From Psychrobacter sp. WY6 (GTDB lineage: Bacteria > Pseudomonadota > Gammaproteobacteria > Pseudomonadales > Moraxellaceae), in the NCBI RefSeq assembly GCF_018448495.1, contig NZ_CP049902.1, positions 2,480,001-2,544,000 on the forward strand: a stretch of DNA of 64,000 nucleotides, read 5' to 3'. Made by a program: the position numbers and the translations under genes. The notes under the pieces were generated by a model that searched no databases, was not told the DNA's origin, and saw only the letters and a program-made list of their open reading frames with translations. This document shows, piece after piece, positions 9,869-19,249 of the stretch; the first letter of the stretch is position 1; each line of letters begins with the position of its first letter.

Positions 9869-11565
9869 GCCAAGGGCCCTTGAAAACCAAAAATGTAAAT
9901 GGCGGCCATGACGATGATGCCACAGAACAACACAGTATATGGTGGGTAAAATAGTACGCCTCAATGTGGCGCCCTCCATACCAAGTAAACCCACCGTTGC
10001 TGATGCAGCCACCACGTTATGTATGGCAACCATATTACCGGCTGCGGCACCAACCGCTTGCGCCGCGATGATTAGAGAAGGTGAAATATGTAAGCTCATG
10101 GCGGCTTCATACTGAAACTGACTGAACATCATATTAGATACGGTATTAGAGCCTGCGATAAATGCACCTAAAGCACCAATGGTTGCACTAATCAATGGAA
10201 AAACATTGCCAAAAGTACCTGAAAACAACTCTGCACTGGCGACTGGCATACTCGCCACATCTGATAAGTTTATGCCTGAATTGATAAAAATTCTAACCAT
10301 TGGAATCGTAAAAATAAGTACAAACCCAGCCCCTAGTACAGTCTTGCCTGATTCTTTAAAGGCACTGTTTAGGGCGCTGACGGGCTTTCTAGTTTGAAAA
10401 GCGGCGGCAACCAAAGCACTAATTAGTAACAAGCCGCCTGGTAAGTATAAAGGACTAAAACTGGCACTGATATCTGTCTCACCTAAAATCGAGGTTAGGT
10501 CTACTGCTACACTGTTAAGTAAAGACTGAAAGCCTGTAAATACTCTTGAAAACACCAGTAAAAGGGCAACCAATAAATAAGGGAACCACGCCATAAGGGT
10601 GGACATCTTCTTATCACTCAAGGTTAGCGTAATATCTTCTTTACTGACCACTAACTTACCAAGCCATTCACTCGGCCAGTTTTTTTGCGGTTCAAAATCC
10701 CATGTGGTTTTTGGTACCAAAAACCCTCTTTTAGCAGCATTAACAACGACAGTAATACTGACCAAGCCACCGACCAGTGACGGAAACTCTGGCCCTAAAA
10801 AAACACGGTTATCATATAAGGGATTGTAAATGCCAAGCCTGCAAAAATTGCAAACGGCCAAATCGCAAAGCCTTCCCGCCAGCTTTTGTTTTTACCAAAG
10901 AAGCGAGTGAGCATCATCACCATAAAAAGTGGCATAAACGTACCAATGACACCGTGAATAATGGCGACTTGACTGGTAATCAGTTGTAAAAATTCACCCC
11001 ACTGTACTCCTTCTTGTGCCAGTTGAGCACTAATGGCAGCTTTATCTAACCCATCATTTACCCCTATCACAATAGGCGTACCGACCGCACCAAATGATAC
11101 AGGTGTACTTTGTATCATCATTCCCATCAACACCGCACCCAGCGCCGGAAATCCTACAGCCACCAGCAAAGGCGCTGCAATAGCGGCAGCTGTACCAAAA
11201 CCAGAGGCGCCCTCAAGAAAACAGCCAAAGCACCATGCAATAATAATGGCTTGCACACGCCTATCTGGCGACACATTAGTAAACCCAGCACGGATAACGG
11301 CGATTGCACCAGTATGTTTTAATGTATTCAACAAAAAAATAGCCCCAAAGACTATCCACAATACCGAAACCGTAATGACCAAACCCTGAATAATAGATGA
11401 TGACACTCGGTTAAGCGTCATATCCCATATAAAAATGGCAAGCGCTGCGGTAACCACTAAAATGATTGGCATTGTTTTTTTAGCTGACCATTGCAAACCT
11501 ATCAGAAAAATACCACAGAGAACGATTGGTAGTAATGCCAAAAGCCCATATATTGTTTGATTCAA
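9865..11565 (-). pseudogene. lldP: L-lactate permease LldP, interrupted as sequenced
   Basis: Inner-membrane lactate:proton symporter with about 12 or more hydrophobic segments. The family segments FGCFLEGASGFGTAAAIAAP, QSTPVSFGAVGTP and AGSNTVSNMMFSQFQ are clear. Frameshifts are needed near 10800 (one extra T in a T7 run within ITVFLGPEFPS) and near 9940 (C-terminal IYTVLFCGIIVMAAIYIFGF). I prefer the TTG at 11565 as start, because AAAGGA lies 7 nt upstream and the protein then begins (M)NQTIYGLLALLPI. An in-frame ATG at 11604 exists but has no such site. Length is about 566 aa. It is first in the lactate block and is transcribed away from the LysR gene. Confidence 0.92.
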
Positions 11566-11776
11566 AATTACATCCTTTTGATTGTGTGATCTTCCCTGAA
11601 CCAAGTCATCGAAGCCTTTATTTTGACGAATTCATGATGACTAAGTTGTATTAAATATTCACAAATAGGGACTGCTTATTTACTAAAGCTGTCTTGTAGA
11701 CAAAGCCGAGCACGACTTGCGACAGTTTATGTCCCAATGTTAAAAATACCCTGAAATAGTCTACGCCTTGTTAATT

Positions 11777-11797
11777 CATTGATATATTGCATCAATG
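11777..11797. promoter_or_regulatory. Candidate LysR-type operator between lldP and lysR
   Basis: Perfect dyad CATTGAT-N7-ATCAATG, which contains the T-N11-A core typical of LysR-type regulators. It lies in the divergent lldP/lysR intergenic region about 63 bp before the lysR start. A TATAAT at 11822-11827 could be the -10 of the lysR promoter. Confidence 0.5.
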
Positions 11798-11859
11798 GAC
11801 AATGTTATTTTCCTTTTTTGCTATAATTAGAAACACATTACTAAAATTGGAGAACAAGT

Positions 11860-12765
11860 GTGACCAAAGCTGACGACATGATTTTATTCGTTCAAGTTGT
11901 CGAAGAAGGGTCATTCTCTAGAGTCGCTGAAAAATTATCATTGACGAACTCGGTAGTGAGCAAGCGCATTGCGAGATTAGAAGAGAACTTAAATATACAA
12001 CTGCTTTATAGAACCACTAGAAAGTTGAGCTTAACCGATGCAGGCAGGGCGCTTTATAACAAAGCTAAAATTGCTAAATCCGCCTTTCAAGAAGCTGAAA
12101 ATGCTGTCACGGGTTACGGCGAAGATATGAAAGGTCATATACGTATAACCATGCCTGTGGTCTCTGCGAATTTCATATTTAGCGAATCTATTGCCGAATT
12201 CTGTAAACAACACCCTGAAGTATCAGTAGAGTTACAAATTACCAATCGATTGGTTGACTTGATAGAAGAAGGATTTGATTTGGCACTAAGGACCGCTGTG
12301 CTTGAAGATTCTTCACTCATTGCAAGGCGCCTTATAGATAGCCAGTGGATTATATGCGCGACTCCAGCCTATTTAGAGCAACATGGTGCGCCTCAAACTC
12401 CTGAACAGTTACAAAATCATGAGTGCTTGGTTTATAAGTTTGATAATACGGCTAACAGTACATGGCCGCTATATATAGACGGCAAAGAGCAATTAATATC
12501 TGTCCCTGGTCGGTTTCATAGCAATCATCTGAGTGCAATTAAACAAGCCGCGCTTAGCGATTTAGGTATCGCTTTTTTACCACAAGTGTTGATCTATGAG
12601 GAGATACAGAAAAATACACTCACGAAGATTTTACAATGTTTTACCAGCAAGAAGCTGGGCCTATATGCGGTTTATCCTAAGGCCAGACAACCGGATCAAA
12701 AGTTAAAACTGCTCGTTGCACATTTACGAGACTCATTACATCAAAAACAGGCTTACTACTACTAA
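11860..12765 (+). CDS. LysR-family transcriptional regulator, divergent to the lactate genes
   Basis: 301 aa. The N-terminal winged helix-turn-helix (about residues 1-60: GSFSRVAEKLSLTNSVVSKR, then RLEENLNIQLLYRTTRKL) is followed by a periplasmic-binding-protein-like effector domain. The start is GTG with GGAG 8 nt upstream. Its back-to-back position with lldP-dld-lldD and the dyad between them suggest that it controls lactate use. In many bacteria this role is played by a GntR-family LldR, so the LysR assignment is inferred from position. No indel is seen. Confidence 0.9.
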   Translation: MTKADDMILFVQVVEEGSFSRVAEKLSLTNSVVSKRIARLEENLNIQLLYRTTRKLSLTDAGRALYNKAKIAKSAFQEAENAVTGYGEDMKGHIRITMPVVSANFIFSESIAEFCKQHPEVSVELQITNRLVDLIEEGFDLALRTAVLEDSSLIARRLIDSQWIICATPAYLEQHGAPQTPEQLQNHECLVYKFDNTANSTWPLYIDGKEQLISVPGRFHSNHLSAIKQAALSDLGIAFLPQVLIYEEIQKNTLTKILQCFTSKKLGLYAVYPKARQPDQKLKLLVAHLRDSLHQKQAYYY

Positions 12766-12783
12766 GTAATAAGCCTGTTTTTG
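12742..12783. terminator. Bidirectional Rho-independent terminator
   Basis: CAAAAACAGGCTTA paired with TAAGCCTGTTTTTG across a 14-nt loop. The stem begins inside the last codons of lysR and has a U-tract in both directions. It separates lysR from the converging jet operon. Confidence 0.85.
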
Positions 12784-12940
12784 ATGTATATAAAAAACTA
12801 ATAAAGCGGTCTTAAAATTAAAAAGATGGTGATTAGTTTTTTATGAGCAGTAAAAATGATTGATGAGCCAAATATAATTATCATATTAGCTACATTGGCA
12901 AGTTAGGCAATCAAGTCATAACACATTGCTGTTCTGAATA

Positions 12941-13566
12941 TTAACTTGCTTGCGTATCTATTGTCGTATTATCTTCTTCATTTGCTAGCTCAGACTCAGT
13001 GTCAAACTTACGCTGAATCTCCTGATAAAAAGAATGGCCTGCGTTGGTTAATATATAAGCTTTTTTGCTAGGTACTTCAATCATAATATCTCGATGAACC
13101 AATAGTTTCATAACCACGTCTTGTAACGTCCGCTCACCTTTTGTGATGAGTTTGGATTTCTCCAATATCTCTTTAACATGAGGCATGTCTGCCATTTTCA
13201 AAAATCGTCTTGGGTCAAGCCACCACTTTTAGCATTGGTTAATTTACTGAGTTTAAATTTATGGTGATTAATATATTGACCAATAACAAGCAACATAGTC
13301 ATCGCTTTCATTGCTAGTTCAGTTTTTGTGCCATCTAGCGTGCCTGTAGCAACGATGTAAATATACTCAGGATCATTTATTGGTGCAATAACCAGATGAT
13401 AACCGCTCATTTTATACTGTTTAACGTATTCATCTTTATTGTCTATTATCTCAATAAATAATGGATTAACGGTGTCATCACCTGCATTATCAAGGAGATG
13501 TTTATTGAGCATCTTTCCATTCATTAAATGGCTATATATCTCTTTGCTTAATGTGTAATTTGCCAT
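12941..13566 (-). pseudogene. jetB: JetB/MksE-like subunit (MukE-type), interrupted as sequenced
   Basis: Small winged-helix accessory subunit expected to bind the kleisin in a MukBEF-like SMC complex. The two pieces join once a T is added to the T5 run near 13204 (QDDFLKMADMPHVKEIL), giving about 208 aa, the size of MukE/MksE proteins. The C-terminal part (LQDVVMKLLVHRDIMIEV, then AYILTNAGHSFYQEI) looks like a DNA-binding winged helix. It is the last gene of the operon, 41 nt after jetA, with an acidic tail (NEEDNTT). Assignment rests on size, position next to the kleisin and SMC genes, and fold-like pattern, not on a strong motif. Confidence 0.7.
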
Positions 13567-13607
13567 AATAGCGTGCTACCTGTCTATTTGAAGTAACGTT
13601 AGTATGT

Positions 13608-14975
13608 TTAAAGTGGGGCTTCTGCATAATCCCAAATGATATAATCAAGATAATAAACACCATCATCAATCCTATCACGATCGTTGCGGCGCTGAGACAC
13701 ACATGCGTCATCCAGTGCACTTAAAAAGTATTCGAGCGCATACAAAAAATCTATTATGCCCGCATTAGGCAATAACTCCTGTAGCTTCTGCCACACATAG
13801 CGTTGTACATTCTCAATCATATTATCCACTGCTATCTCATATAGCGTTATACTCAATATTTGTTCGCAGCGTTCCTCTTCAATGTCAATCTCTGGTGGTA
13901 ACGCACGTAAGGGATTATCTAGCTTTTGCTTCAACGGACGTCTGAGCATCATCTCATAATAATTATTAAAATGATCCAGCCCCCCTACTTGGTGAATAGT
14001 TAAAGCGTTTCTCGTACTTTTTTTTATGATCTCTAAACCATCAAAGGTTGTGGCAAGCTTGAATACCTCGCTGTCCGCATTTAAGTATTTATTCTGATGG
14101 CGTCCATGCCTTAAAGGCACTAGCGATTCAACCAACACCCCAAAAGCGCGCTCCATACTCAAAAAGAACTCTCTTTCTTGTGCTAAATTCACCAAATAAG
14201 CGTTTAAACGACTGGCAATGGCTCTGATGTCTTTGTAATAACAGAAGATAGCGCCAACGCGAAACTGTAGTGTTCTCGCCTTGTCTACTTCCCCTATTTC
14301 TTCAAAATAATGCTCAAGATCTTTTAGGGTTTCTGATAGATTTTTAGTCCCTTTTAATTCAAGGCTTGGGTTAATAAACTCAAGGCAAGGCGTGATGTTA
14401 CGATGATATACATGCTGCGCTCTATGAAATAACTCATCTAAACCCGTCTCTAATGAGCCCATTTCACGGCTTTTATACATATCTGCAATTTCATCGACAC
14501 GGTAATCTAAGACTCGCATATTTTCAGAGATATCTACTTGAATGTCGCTAAGTTTTTCATAGAAAAAAGCATAAGTCTCTTTAAAGTTAATACCCTCAAT
14601 GGGCAAAGTCGTCAACTCATTTGCCAGTCGCACAACGTCTTGTCGATGCGATTCAAAAGGTTGAGAATCTAATTGTTTTTTGCGAGAAATATCCAGCCAT
14701 ACTAAGATGTTATAAATGTCTTTTGATAGCGTTACCATATTGGTTAAACCATCAATATTAACGAATACATTCGCCTGCAATAATGCCTCGACACTTAAGA
14801 TATCTTTTAAGGCATAGTCATCATCTTGATAAATAACTTGTTCGTAAAATTTCAGATACGCTGTCATAGGAAACTGTAACGCTGTCTCGTTGGCATTAAT
14901 CACATCAACGAATCTAAAAAAATGGGATTTATGCTTTAATATACCTGCTAATATCGCTTCTCGATTAATGACCAT
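13608..14975 (-). CDS. jetA: JetA/MksF-like kleisin subunit
   Basis: About 455 aa, intact. Kleisins bridge the SMC heads and recruit the MukE-type subunit. The N-terminal region (AILAGILKHKSHFFRFVDV) resembles the MukF/MksF winged helix, the middle is helical (ISENMRVLDYRVDEIADMY), and the C-terminal 100 residues are acidic and Tyr-rich (VYYLDYIIWDYAEAPL). The start ATG at 14975 has a strong AGGGGAGGG site and overlaps the end of jetC by 11 nt. A longer open frame reaching 15146 exists, but the extra residues only shadow the jetC coding frame. Assignment is by position and length as well as pattern. Confidence 0.75.
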   Translation of the reverse strand: MVINREAILAGILKHKSHFFRFVDVINANETALQFPMTAYLKFYEQVIYQDDDYALKDILSVEALLQANVFVNIDGLTNMVTLSKDIYNILVWLDISRKKQLDSQPFESHRQDVVRLANELTTLPIEGINFKETYAFFYEKLSDIQVDISENMRVLDYRVDEIADMYKSREMGSLETGLDELFHRAQHVYHRNITPCLEFINPSLELKGTKNLSETLKDLEHYFEEIGEVDKARTLQFRVGAIFCYYKDIRAIASRLNAYLVNLAQEREFFLSMERAFGVLVESLVPLRHGRHQNKYLNADSEVFKLATTFDGLEIIKKSTRNALTIHQVGGLDHFNNYYEMMLRRPLKQKLDNPLRALPPEIDIEEERCEQILSITLYEIAVDNMIENVQRYVWQKLQELLPNAGIIDFLYALEYFLSALDDACVSQRRNDRDRIDDGVYYLDYIIWDYAEAPL

Positions 14976-17900
14976 GCACAACCCTCCCCTGACGGTTGAT
15001 TTGGCTCGGCATAATATGGAAGATACAATCACGAGATTTGGGCTTGCCATCGAGCAAGCTTTTATCAACTCGAATGTAATTAGGGATATAGCGTAGGGTG
15101 TCTGCATGCAAGCCCGGATTGGCGCATATAATAGTGAATCCAGCATTGCTTACCTGTTCAACAATGGTCTTGATATTATCTTTGTCAATGGTGCCCACTT
15201 CATCCACAATAATAGGCATGCGTAAGCTACTGCCTTTTTGGAAAGCTTCACTAAACAGCAATGTGGCAATTAAGGCGGTAATGGTACTGGTCGTACCGCC
15301 TGATTGTGACTTTTGTTCGATTTCACCCGTCGCCTGCGTATACTCGTAATCAATACTATCAATCAAATTACGCATTTTTAAACGTTGACTGTTTGAATGG
15401 CTAGTCTTTTCAACATAGTTGATAAGTGATTCATAAAAGCGCTCATCTAAAAGACTAGTTTGATTGGCATTGTGCTTAGCATAGGTACGCTCCAAATTCG
15501 CAAAATCAGGTGCTAAGTTAAGCTTAAGAGAGACTTGATGTAAGTTAGATATCTTATGCTCATTCAATTTTTATTGAGGGAGCTAATCGTCGTACGTAGT
15601 AATCCAGCCGAATCTGTAATTTCTTTTAATAAGTTATCAATCACACTATTATGGGTTTTTATTTTGTCATGATAATTGCTTTTTTGAAATTCAAGCGTAT
15701 CAAAGGAGTTTTTGTATTGCTGAATCACCTCTCCCAGACTATTGATACCTTCAAACGCTGGTGCGGATTAATACCCTCTACCAAAACCACTTCTGTAAAA
15801 TCTGACACTTTGCTGACAAGCCTGTTAATACGCTCACTTAGCCCGCCTATGCTATTGGCGATTGTAGATGCCGCATTTAAATTAATCTCAATATCATTAT
15901 TTTCTAAATATGATGCTATCTCAGGATCGTCTTCCGCTAGATAAGGCAATCCCTGCGATTTTCTCACACCTGCCAGCAGACTTGTAATGCTTTCAGCCTC
16001 TTTACCAAAGCTAATAATGTCATCGAACTGCTCTACGATTTGATTGTACTTACTGTCTGTTGATGCTTTAGATTGCTCGTTAATGGCTAGCAGGTCTTGA
16101 TCCTCTGCCAGCGCCTTGTCTTTTTGGCTTATTTGCTGTGTTTTATCCTCTATCTGACTTTTGATCAAGGATAATCCTTCAAGTAGCGTAATATTGGTAT
16201 CAAGCTCTACTATCTGCTCCTTAAGGGTTTGTTTTTTCCCCTCAGCAATCTTTTTACCTATGTCTGTATCAAACTGAGACAGTGCGCTGTTTAACTCTAC
16301 AATCTCTTGGCTCAATGTAAACGCTTCTTTCTTATCTTGTGTAATAGTTTTTTCAAACTGGGAGCGCTGTTTATCAGCATCATAAGGGTGATAAAATGTA
16401 TTAGGTAAAGTGCACGATAAAAAGGACAAATGATTAGCATCATCAACCGTAAACAGCGCCGTAAAATCACTAATTTGACGTAGAGCTTCCTCCGTCAATG
16501 GGCTATTAGCGGTAATATTTAAAAAATCCTCATTAATACTGCCTAATATATGAGCGCTATGGGAGGGTAACTGATTGGCAAGTAACAAGTCATGATTATC
16601 AAGTCCGTTTTGAGCGGATTTTATTTTTTCCTCTAAGTCCTGTTTCTGCTTATCTTTTGCTGAATTAAAATAACTGTATTTTCTTTAGCTTGCATGGCTT
16701 TAAAAGTTTCGTCATACCTATGACGTTGGATAGTCATTTCAGCAATAATATCTTGTGGGCTTTTGTGAGAAAATTGACCTAATATTTTCTCAGCTTTGAT
16801 TTTCTGTTGCTGCAGCTGTGCTACTTCCTCTTTTAATGCTTTGTGCAGTGTACCCAATCTAGTAATCTCATTTGCAACTTGCTTTACTTCTTCTATGGCA
16901 TGATTGCGTTCTCTCTCAATGTCTTCCTTTCTAGCACCAATAGCGATTTTATCTTGAGCATACTGCTGCTGCTTTAATTTAAATTCTCGTAAAAATGCCG
17001 TGTACTCTAAGACCGCATGTTTTGCATCCAGATGTAGAGCATCAAACTGCTTTTGAATAAATTCATAGTCGTCTTTATTCTCCGTTAAGCTTTTAATCTT
17101 TAAACTTTCTTCAAATAGCTGCGCGCGCTCTATCTTAAGGTCATGTACATTTTCGTTCAGCTTCTCTTTGTCTCGTCCCCGCTGCATCTCGATAATAGTC
17201 GCAATAGCATTGGGCAATTTCTTTTTCTCATCCTTACCAGCATCAAACGCTAATTCATAAACTTTGACAAAAGAGCGAATAGACGCCTCTTTTTGGTCTT
17301 TAATCGGCACCACACAAAAATGGCTGGTCTTAGATCCTCTATTACCACATCACATTTTGTAATTCTTGCTTGGTGGTGAGGTGTAATCCACCAGTTTTTT
17401 CTGTATCTCTATCAGGCTTTTAATACCTAACTCATCAGCAAAGTAATTGGTCTGCTCATTCCATATGAACGGCTTTATCTCTTCATAAGGCACAGGGAAG
17501 AACAAACGATGGTATTTATAATCTCCAACACGGTATAGCAGCATCGTAAATAAACCAGCGTGGTTCTTTACTTCTACGGCGATAAAGATTCACTGATTGG
17601 AAAATAATGTTTGTAAGACTCTTCCTTGCTGTAGGGATCATTTGCTTTGTTCGTAAAGTTAAATTTGCTTTGTTCGTAAAGTTAAATTTGCTTTCACAGT
17701 TATTAAAATTGACCTCAGGGTATAAAATAAGCTTAGTCGCGGCGAGACTAGAGGTTTTGCCGCGGTTATTTTACCAAGTAGTACTAAAGGCTCGTCGATG
17801 GGTATCTCTGAGTAAGCATGACTTGCGGAGTTAACTAAAACAATCTTATTAAGAGAATAGTTGAGTCTAAAGTCATCATTCAAATAGTCATCAATACCCT

Positions 17901-18014
17901 GTTCTAAGTCATTGTCGATCAATGGACTATCTTATGATCCATAGTAGGGGCATTTATATTGTGAGCCGTAAGCTCATTAAAAGACAGGTGATGAGTATTA
18001 AAATCAGTAGCCAT
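14965..18014 (-). pseudogene. jetC: JetC/MksB-like SMC ATPase (MukB-type), multiply disrupted
   Basis: The motor of the system, reconstructed at about 1010 aa. The N-terminal head (from ATG 18014, MATDFNTHHLSFNELTAHN) holds Walker A, GKNNRGKTSS after restoring one A near 17780. Two long coiled-coil stretches (about 16633-17313 and 15725-16588) flank a hinge. The C-terminal head holds the signature-like SQSGGTTSTITALI and Walker B MPIIVDEVGTID. I count at least seven disruptions: near 17935, 17780, a 23-bp tandem duplication at 17641-17686, near 17590, an in-frame TGA at 17350-17352, and one-base losses near 16665, 15760 and 15570. In Wadjet systems the SMC extrudes plasmid DNA before JetD cleaves it. 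In MksBEF it compacts chromosomes. Confidence 0.82.
17641..17686. repeat. 23-bp tandem duplication in jetC
   Basis: TTTGCTTTGTTCGTAAAGTT + AAA occurs twice in immediate tandem and a third partial copy (TTTGCTTT) follows. Removing one copy restores a sensible protein (KFNFTNKANDPYSKEESYKH). Since 23 is not a multiple of 3, the duplication shifts the frame just downstream of Walker A. Confidence 0.9.
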
Positions 18015-18814
18015 ACAAATATGCCTCTTGTTCTAAGATAGTATTATGTTTTTTAATAATGCGTATGCAGGGGAGCAGTGCTTGAGGCATATTCTCATCA
18101 AGGTTGTATACCTTTTGCATATATTCGGGCGAACATTTATCAATAACTTGCTTAAGGCGAGACTCGACATCATTTGGAATGACAAAGTGAATCTCCATGC
18201 TTGATGGCAAGTTATTAATCAGTGAGGTTGCCGTTTTAATGCCGCCCAAGTCAAGATCTAGACATAATACAAGGTGTTATAAAGACTTAAAAATGGAAGG
18301 TGTAAGCTATTAGTAATCTCTGTCCCTGCACCAAAGATGACGTCAATGTCTTTACGCATATCCTCAGTAATTTGGTAGTGCTCGCTCAAAAACTTAAATG
18401 TTTTATCGCTATGAATAAACAGCTCTCTGTTTTCTAATATTAACGCAGACTTATGGTTTTATATTTAGGAATCCTACCGTCGTCTTTGAATATCAGAACG
18501 TCAGGATTGTTTTGGTATTTTTGGATAAGGAGTAGTTAGCCATTCACTTTAAATGCATGGCTATTATTTTGCATTGCTCCTGAGACTCTATCTTCACCTT
18601 GACTGTCAGCATAATGATGTAAAAAAGCCAACTTTTCAGGGTCGATATAACTTAGGATGTAAGTATGTGCACCCTTTTTAATCGATTGTAGGTCAGACTC
18701 AGCAAATCCATCAAAGGATGAAATAGACGCTATTAATTTCTGAAAAGCTCTAAGATTAACAGCTTCACCAGCGTCTATTTTTTCCAAATAGTTTTTTAAG
18801 GTTTTCGCAGCCAT
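18004..18814 (-). pseudogene. jetD: JetD/MksG-like TOPRIM nuclease subunit, disrupted
   Basis: First gene of the operon, about 268 aa when reconstructed. The C-terminal part has a TOPRIM-like acidic pattern: a Glu in ALILENRELFI and DLD in CLDLDLGGIKTATSL, followed by PSSMEIHFVIPND. This matches JetD/DUF2220-type nucleases that nick DNA in Wadjet. Lesions are an in-frame TAA at 18536-18538 (after HAFKVNG), a frameshift near 18455 and another near 18270. The stop overlaps the jetC start by 11 nt (ATGGCTACTGA). The N-terminus (KTLKNYLEKIDAGEAVN) has no recognisable motif. Order D-C-A-B differs from the jetABCD order I know as canonical. Confidence 0.68.
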
Positions 18815-19198
18815 ATATCAAATTTTTTAAAAGTCATATTAAAAACAGGTAACCGCAGATCATGCAAGTAGTACAATGAAGGGAGCATCATACCTAACAG
18901 TTTAGTGGTCCGCTGACTATATCATATCAGCACAGTTTCAGACATTAATAGAACAAAAGCGAGAAATACGACGACTTCACGAAGTATATAAAAAGTTCAT
19001 GACGAATTGAGACAGACTAAATAAGGAAGTAAAAAGTAAAGCAGTATTTTGCTACTCCCTTACTCATAGATAGCGTACTAAAAGTTGATACCGAATAACG
19101 GCTAGGAGAATGTTGATGAATGCCTGTTTAAATACAGTCTATACCATAATGCTACAGGCTTACTATTATAAGAAATTGCAAAGGTTTTGAAAAATGTA
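18815..19198. other. Upstream region of the jet operon
   Basis: No gene seen. It is AT-rich and probably contains the operon promoter (reading left) and the downstream flank of the TonB receptor gene. No clear operator was found. Confidence 0.4.
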
Positions 19199-19239
19199 AA
19201 AACCTTTCACGCTATTCAATAATTAGCGTAAAAGGTTTT
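19199..19239 (-). terminator. Rho-independent terminator after the first TonB receptor gene
   Basis: AAAACCTTTCACGCTA pairs with TAGCGTAAAAGGTTTT (one mismatch) around a 9-nt loop, with T-rich sequence following on the minus strand. It lies 11 bp past the stop of the receptor gene. Confidence 0.85.
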
Positions 19240-19249
19240 CTGATTATTT

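Noticed and set aside
13532..13720. 62-aa hydrophobic frame at the jetA/jetB junction
   Set aside because: Shadow frame across the end of jetA; the real jetB start at 13566 has its own site.
14976..15146. Upstream extension of jetA to an earlier Met
   Set aside because: The extra residues overlap the jetC C-terminal coding frame; ATG 14975 has a much stronger ribosome site.
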